NCBI GenBank assembly: GCA_022448945.1
Contig: JAKVCV010000025.1
Location: 1-48,472 of the forward strand
Length of the DNA: 48,472 nt
Direction of reading: 5' to 3'
DNA from: Saprospiraceae bacterium
GTDB taxonomy: Bacteria > Bacteroidota > Bacteroidia > Chitinophagales > Saprospiraceae
Below the pieces are notes generated by a model, which saw nothing but the letters and a program-made list of their open reading frames with translations, ran no database searches and was not told where the DNA came from. Below, piece by piece: positions 44,607 through 48,472 of this stretch (the stretch's first letter is position 1; every line of letters starts with the position of its first letter). Both the position numbers and the translations under genes were made by a program.

Positions 44607-45695
44607 CTATTTTTTATGCATCACAGCTGTTTGCTGTAGAATAGACTCATTGTGGATAGTATTAATAAATTCTTCAACAAATTTTTGAGATATCTCAAGT
44701 TTATTAGATTTTGCCAGACAGGTGTCTCTTACGTATCTCCAACGTTCAATTTGTAGAATAGCAATATTACTTTCCTTTTTATATGCACCGATCTTTCGAA
44801 CGATGTTCATTCTCTGATCCATCATATCAAGTACCTGACTATCAATTTGATCAATCAAATTACGAAAATGATTGATTTTGTTTTGATAATTTAGGTTGTC
44901 GGTATCAGTTTGTCGGACAATAAGCTGACTTAGTAATTCTTTCAATCCTTTTGGTGTTACTTGTTGTAATGCATCAGACCAGGCATCATCAGGGTTGATG
45001 TGGCTTTCTATCATTAAGCCATCAAAATTAAGGTTCATGGCATGTTGTGCAACTTCATATAACAAAGACCTTTTTCCAGCAATATGGCTTGGGTCGCATA
45101 TGATTTCTAGATTTGGAAGTCGCCTATGTAATTCTATAGGTATTTCCCACTGAGGTTCATTTCTGTATTTGGTTGAATTATAAACAGAAAAACCACGATG
45201 AATAGCAGCAAATTTTTTAATTCCTACTTTTGATAACCTTTCAAAAGCTCCTAACCATAATTCAAGATCTGGATTAACCGGATTTTTTATCATAACAGGA
45301 ATATCAATACCTTTTATTGCTTCTGCGATCTCCTGCACAGCAAAAGGATTCACTGTAGTACGGGCACCTATCCAAAGTATGTGTACGCCATGTTTTATAG
45401 CCTCTTCTATATGATAAGCATTTGCTACTTCACAGCAAACTGGAAGACCAGTTTGTTTGCTGGCTTCTATTAGCCATGGAAGAGCAATAATTCCCAACCC
45501 TTCAAATGATCCAGGACGGGTTCTTGGTTTCCAGATTCCTCCACGGAGGATATGAACTCCGGAAGCGGTGATTTTTTTACAAGTCTGCAATACCTGTTCT
45601 TTAGTTTCAGCGCTACATGGCCCAGAAATTATAAGTGGTTTATTTTCAGAAACTTTTATATTCAGGCCCCAATCTTTTATGTTTTGTATATCCAT
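44607..45695 (-). CDS. Bifunctional DAHP synthase (N-terminal) / chorismate mutase (C-terminal)
   Basis: First enzyme of the shikimate pathway fused to the branch-point mutase for phenylalanine and tyrosine. Residues about 1-265 are the AroA-type DAHP synthase with ISGPCSAETKEQVL, RGGIWKPRTRPGSFEGLG (metal and substrate residues) and CDPSHIAGKR. Residues about 275-355 form an AroQ helical chorismate mutase (IDQIDSQVLDMMDQRMNIVRKIGAYKK, cut here to IDQIDSQVLDMMDQR and MNIVRKIGAYKK). The order is the reverse of the Bacillus fusion (mutase first) and is common in Bacteroidota. Fusion lets prephenate feedback act on the synthase in relatives. It lies 75 bp upstream of the M43 pair on the same strand. 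Confidence 0.92.
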   Translation of the reverse strand: MDIQNIKDWGLNIKVSENKPLIISGPCSAETKEQVLQTCKKITASGVHILRGGIWKPRTRPGSFEGLGIIALPWLIEASKQTGLPVCCEVANAYHIEEAIKHGVHILWIGARTTVNPFAVQEIAEAIKGIDIPVMIKNPVNPDLELWLGAFERLSKVGIKKFAAIHRGFSVYNSTKYRNEPQWEIPIELHRRLPNLEIICDPSHIAGKRSLLYEVAQHAMNLNFDGLMIESHINPDDAWSDALQQVTPKGLKELLSQLIVRQTDTDNLNYQNKINHFRNLIDQIDSQVLDMMDQRMNIVRKIGAYKKESNIAILQIERWRYVRDTCLAKSNKLEISQKFVEEFINTIHNESILQQTAVMHKK

Positions 45696-46021
45696 TTTTA
45701 AGCTTATGCAAATTTATTAATCTATAAATTTTGATTAAGATATAACTTATTCTTCCAGTTTTAAAGACTAAATTTAGTACTGTAATTTCAATTAGTGAAC
45801 AAAGCTATGAAAAAACTTTAGTTTTGGAGAATTGAACTATATAATACAATTTGATCATTCAGTTTTAAGGGTTGTTCTATTTTTTATAGGCTATAAACCT
45901 AATATTGATTTTAATTTATTAAGCACAGAACAAAATTTCAAATTTAATAAAATAGTTATTTTTTAGTATCTTACGGCGCTTTTATTAAACAATTGAAATA
46001 TTATTTAAATCCATTCATTTT
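45696..46021. other. Divergent intergenic region, DAHP synthase gene / phosphoesterase gene (326 bp)
   Basis: AT-rich with no ORF. A TAAATTTG match on the minus strand lies at 45709-45716 close to the DAHP synthase start (no TTG partner). On the plus side TATCTTACGGCGC near 45967-45979 resembles a degenerate -7 region. No RNA gene was recognised. Confidence 0.4.
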
Positions 46022-47653
46022 ATGTGTTTTATGTACAATCTTCTCTTTAAATTTTTTTTGATATTTGTTGTTTTTATACTCTTTAGTATTCAACTTTTTT
46101 CGCAGAGTAAATGGGTGCGTGCTACTTATAGAGATGATCCCTCAACAACTATTTCTTTAGGATGGTCAGGTTCAATTGGTATTCTGTACTATGATACTAT
46201 TGACCATGGTACAAACTATACAGCCTATACAATGTCTCAAACTGTTGATAGAAGCACTACCCATAAAGGAACTAATCATTATTTTGTTCGTTTGACCAAT
46301 CTTCAACCAGGTACTATTTATTATTTTGTAATTGAGTCTGGCGGCACTACCACTATGCGATATAAATTTCAAACTTTATCTGATGAACCCGACCATCCTA
46401 TATCTTTTATTTCAGGAGGAGATTCGAGAAAGGATCTATCTGTATTGGGTATTGGCGACCCTTCCTGCTGGGGAAATGGATGTCGTCAAACAAGAAGGGA
46501 TCTAAACACTATTATTGCGCGTGTACGACCTGATTTTATAGCTTTTACAGGTGATTATATTAGGAATTATGATGTGATTTTTATTGTGGACAGCGAAGAT
46601 GACTGGGAGGAATGGTTCCATGATTTTAATTATACTATTGCCGCTGATGGTAGGGTTACCCCTATGATCCATTCGCTAGGTAATCATGAGGATGCCATTG
46701 ATCTTGATAGGATGTTTGATGTTCCCAACACAGATATTTATTATGCTACAAATTTTGGAGGTAATTTATTCAGATTATATACATTAAATTCTGAGACAGA
46801 TGCTTGTACAGATGTTATTCAAAAAAACTGGTTCATTAATGATCTGCAACAACATAACACTCCCTCAAATACACCATATTGGAAAATTGTACAATATCAT
46901 CAGCCTATGGTTCCGCATGCAGAATATTCAGCAAGAACAGATCTGATTGATTGCTGGTCTCCACACTTTTTGACTTATGGTGTACGTTTAGCTTGTGAAT
47001 CTCATACACATGTTCTCAAAACTACTTATCCACTCAAATATGATGCTGCTGCAACTTCAAGTTATAATGGTTTAGTAAGAGATGATAGCCTTGGTTCTGT
47101 TTTTATAGGCGATGGGGCATGGGGTGCTCCTCCAAGACCTACGTATGCACCTATAACTGATGTTACACAGGATGTAGAGCGAACCAGTGGGTACTTTCAT
47201 GTTAACGTTAATAAATCAAGAATTCAAATAAAATCTGTGGTGCCTTATCCGGATAGTATGGTTAATGTACCTACACTAACGGATGATGAACAGGGTACAT
47301 TGCTTCCTGATGGTGTTCCACTTTGGAGACCAGCGAATGGATCTGAATGTATTATAATACCTAATTACAATTCAATGGTGGCTATACAGAAAATTGCAGA
47401 ACAAAGAGAACCTTCTGCAAGTATTGCTCCTAACCCAGCTCATAATTATGTATCTGTTCTTTTCAAAAATGCGCTCACTGAAGCAGTAACTATTGAAATT
47501 TACAATGCAAGAGGTAAGAAATGTCAATCGCATACTAATGTTCGTGACCAACACTTTAAAGTGGATGTTTCAGAACTTTGTTCCGGAGTGAATTTTATAA
47601 ATATTATTACTGAAAAAGATGTGGAATCACATAAAGTGATCATTGTTAAGTAG
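46022..47653 (+). CDS. T9SS-secreted calcineurin-like phosphoesterase (purple-acid-phosphatase relative)
   Basis: Secreted metallophosphoesterase of 543 residues. A signal peptide ends FSQ (28). A fibronectin-like N-terminal domain (about 30-118, VRLTNLQPGTIYYFVIESGG) precedes the phosphoesterase domain, as in purple acid phosphatases. Metal-ligand motifs are GGDSR (Asp134), TGDYIRN (Asp178), GNHED (221-224), QYHQP (His293) and ESHTH (His328, His330). The Tyr of the purple-type GDxxY motif is absent (Arg181 there). A T9SS sorting tail closes the protein (SIAPNPAHNYVSVLF, SGVNFINIITEK, HKVIIVK). ATG codons at 46022 and 46031 both fit the signal peptide. It probably releases phosphate from extracellular esters; the substrate is not known. 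Confidence 0.85.
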   Translation: MCFMYNLLFKFFLIFVVFILFSIQLFSQSKWVRATYRDDPSTTISLGWSGSIGILYYDTIDHGTNYTAYTMSQTVDRSTTHKGTNHYFVRLTNLQPGTIYYFVIESGGTTTMRYKFQTLSDEPDHPISFISGGDSRKDLSVLGIGDPSCWGNGCRQTRRDLNTIIARVRPDFIAFTGDYIRNYDVIFIVDSEDDWEEWFHDFNYTIAADGRVTPMIHSLGNHEDAIDLDRMFDVPNTDIYYATNFGGNLFRLYTLNSETDACTDVIQKNWFINDLQQHNTPSNTPYWKIVQYHQPMVPHAEYSARTDLIDCWSPHFLTYGVRLACESHTHVLKTTYPLKYDAAATSSYNGLVRDDSLGSVFIGDGAWGAPPRPTYAPITDVTQDVERTSGYFHVNVNKSRIQIKSVVPYPDSMVNVPTLTDDEQGTLLPDGVPLWRPANGSECIIIPNYNSMVAIQKIAEQREPSASIAPNPAHNYVSVLFKNALTEAVTIEIYNARGKKCQSHTNVRDQHFKVDVSELCSGVNFINIITEKDVESHKVIIVK

Positions 47654-47860
47654 GTTATATTAGTCTTTTACTTATAACTTTTATCTGTTCATTTCTTGTT
47701 TAACTAAAGAAAATAGCGCGGATAACTTTACTATTTTACACACACACAACTTTAATATTTACTTCAATGTATATTATTTCCGTATTATACATAATAATTT
47801 CTATTTATTAGTAGTGGGGGGGATTATATGATTGTAAATAAAATATTGAATACCAATTAT

Positions 47861-47890
47861 TTGAACGTGTCATAACATTATGTATTTTTT
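47861..47890 (+). promoter_or_regulatory. Candidate promoter for the 47924 gene
   Basis: TTG (47861-47863), exactly 19 bp, then TATTTTTT (47883-47890), one base off TAnnTTTG. Start near 47897, leader about 27 nt. Confidence 0.45.
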
Positions 47891-47923
47891 ATATATTTTA
47901 CTTTAACTATAAAATTAATAATT

Positions 47924-48472
47924 ATGAAAAATGTAAGCTTGTTGGTTTTCTTTGTTGCTTTGTTATTTACTATTAATGTCTCTGCTCAAGTAGGAAGTGA
48001 AGATGATGGAATGAATACTACGACTAAAAATGAAAATAAAGAGCTTGTTTTTAAAAATGGTTTCTTTTTAGATGGAATATATCAGTTCGGTACTCTTGCG
48101 AACTATTCAGGATATCCAAATACTAATAATCGTCACGATTATTCTTTAAATATTTCGGCTAGGGCAGGCCATAAATGGTATTTTGGAAATATGAAAGCTT
48201 ATCGACCTGGTATATCAGTAATTTGGATGAGAGCGGGGTTTAATCATTATCAAAGAATTAGTATCATCCCAGAACCAGTACCTTTTTTTAACCCTTTAAA
48301 TATTGGTATAACAAATATGTTTCGGTTTAGTGATAAAACTGGACTTCAGGTTAATATTAACGGAGGCTATAGTTTTGTTATAGGGGTAGATTATGCAGTT
48401 TATCATAGCTATTTAATTAACCCCAATATTAAAATTATTATAAACAAGTTTGTATTAGGAATAGATATCTCA
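47924..48472 (+). CDS. Outer-membrane beta-barrel-like protein, partial (window edge)
   Basis: The first 183 codons of a protein with a signal peptide ending NVSAQ (22). The mature part begins with an acidic, low-complexity linker (VGSEDDGMNTTTKNENK), followed by alternating strand-like segments with aromatic girdle residues (NGFFLDGIYQFGTL, RAGHKWYFG, WMRAGFNHYQRISII, VNINGGYSFVIGVDY) typical of small outer-membrane barrels. No specific family is recognised. The remainder lies beyond the window. It follows the phosphoesterase gene by 270 bp with its own likely promoter. Confidence 0.75.
   Translation, partial: MKNVSLLVFFVALLFTINVSAQVGSEDDGMNTTTKNENKELVFKNGFFLDGIYQFGTLANYSGYPNTNNRHDYSLNISARAGHKWYFGNMKAYRPGISVIWMRAGFNHYQRISIIPEPVPFFNPLNIGITNMFRFSDKTGLQVNINGGYSFVIGVDYAVYHSYLINPNIKIIINKFVLGIDIS

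Noticed and set aside
1-48472. tRNA, rRNA, CRISPR arrays, insertion sequences
   Set aside because: No TpsiC-like arms in the gaps, no evenly spaced direct repeats, no transposase-like protein and no terminal inverted repeats were found by eye.

Overview
The window is one contig stretch of a low-GC (roughly one third G+C) member of the Bacteroidota. Three things support this. Seven predicted secreted proteins end in a type IX secretion (T9SS) C-terminal sorting domain. Several upstream regions carry the Bacteroidota promoter pattern TTG-N18-21-TAnnTTTG. The housekeeping set includes futalosine hydrolase, BshC, a DAHP synthase with a C-terminal chorismate mutase, and a CRTAC1-type FG-GAP lipoprotein. 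The family cannot be fixed from the sequence alone. A PfaA-type polyunsaturated fatty acid (PUFA) synthase together with the futalosine menaquinone route would suit a marine Saprospiria or Cytophagia-like bacterium (Aureispira is a known PUFA-making relative), but that is inference.

Region 1 (1-4.3 kb) is the most distinctive. It holds the first 948 codons of a PfaA-like PUFA synthase (ketosynthase then acyltransferase, all catalytic residues visible), cut by the window edge. A TetR regulator lies immediately upstream on the same strand. A divergent Sfp-type phosphopantetheinyl transferase could activate the carrier-protein domains expected beyond the edge.

Region 2 (4.3-25.4 kb) is mostly ordinary chromosomal content: a fused two-ATPase peptide ABC protein, mqnB, a CarboxypepD_reg-like secreted protein, rseP, a hexapeptide-repeat PaaY-like protein, a single-domain response regulator, a 1118-residue FG-GAP/ASPIC lipoprotein, a DUF1415 protein, bshC, two unrecognised secreted proteins, a class IV aminotransferase lacking the usual N-terminal strand, a thioredoxin-fold protein, a YbgC-like thioesterase, an MhpA-like flavin monooxygenase with an altered FAD motif, an RlmI-like methyltransferase, hpt, an atypical SDR and a small membrane protein.

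Region 3 (25.4-48.5 kb) is an exoprotein island. It has two tandem M36 (fungalysin-type) metalloproteases, two tandem M43 (pappalysin-type) metalloproteases, a calcineurin-like phosphoesterase and two secreted proteins of unknown role, all with T9SS sorting tails, plus the start of an outer-membrane barrel-like protein. Interspersed are a LexA/CI-like S24 regulator with two dyads upstream, a Crp/Fnr regulator, the heptose-7-phosphate kinase and the DAHP synthase/chorismate mutase. The proteases would be exported by Sec and then T9SS and either anchored at the surface or released, where they would break down protein. The ABC ATPase and rseP elsewhere in the window deal with peptide uptake and envelope proteolysis, but nothing in the sequence ties them directly to the exoproteases.

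No tRNA, rRNA, CRISPR array, insertion sequence or prophage was recognised.
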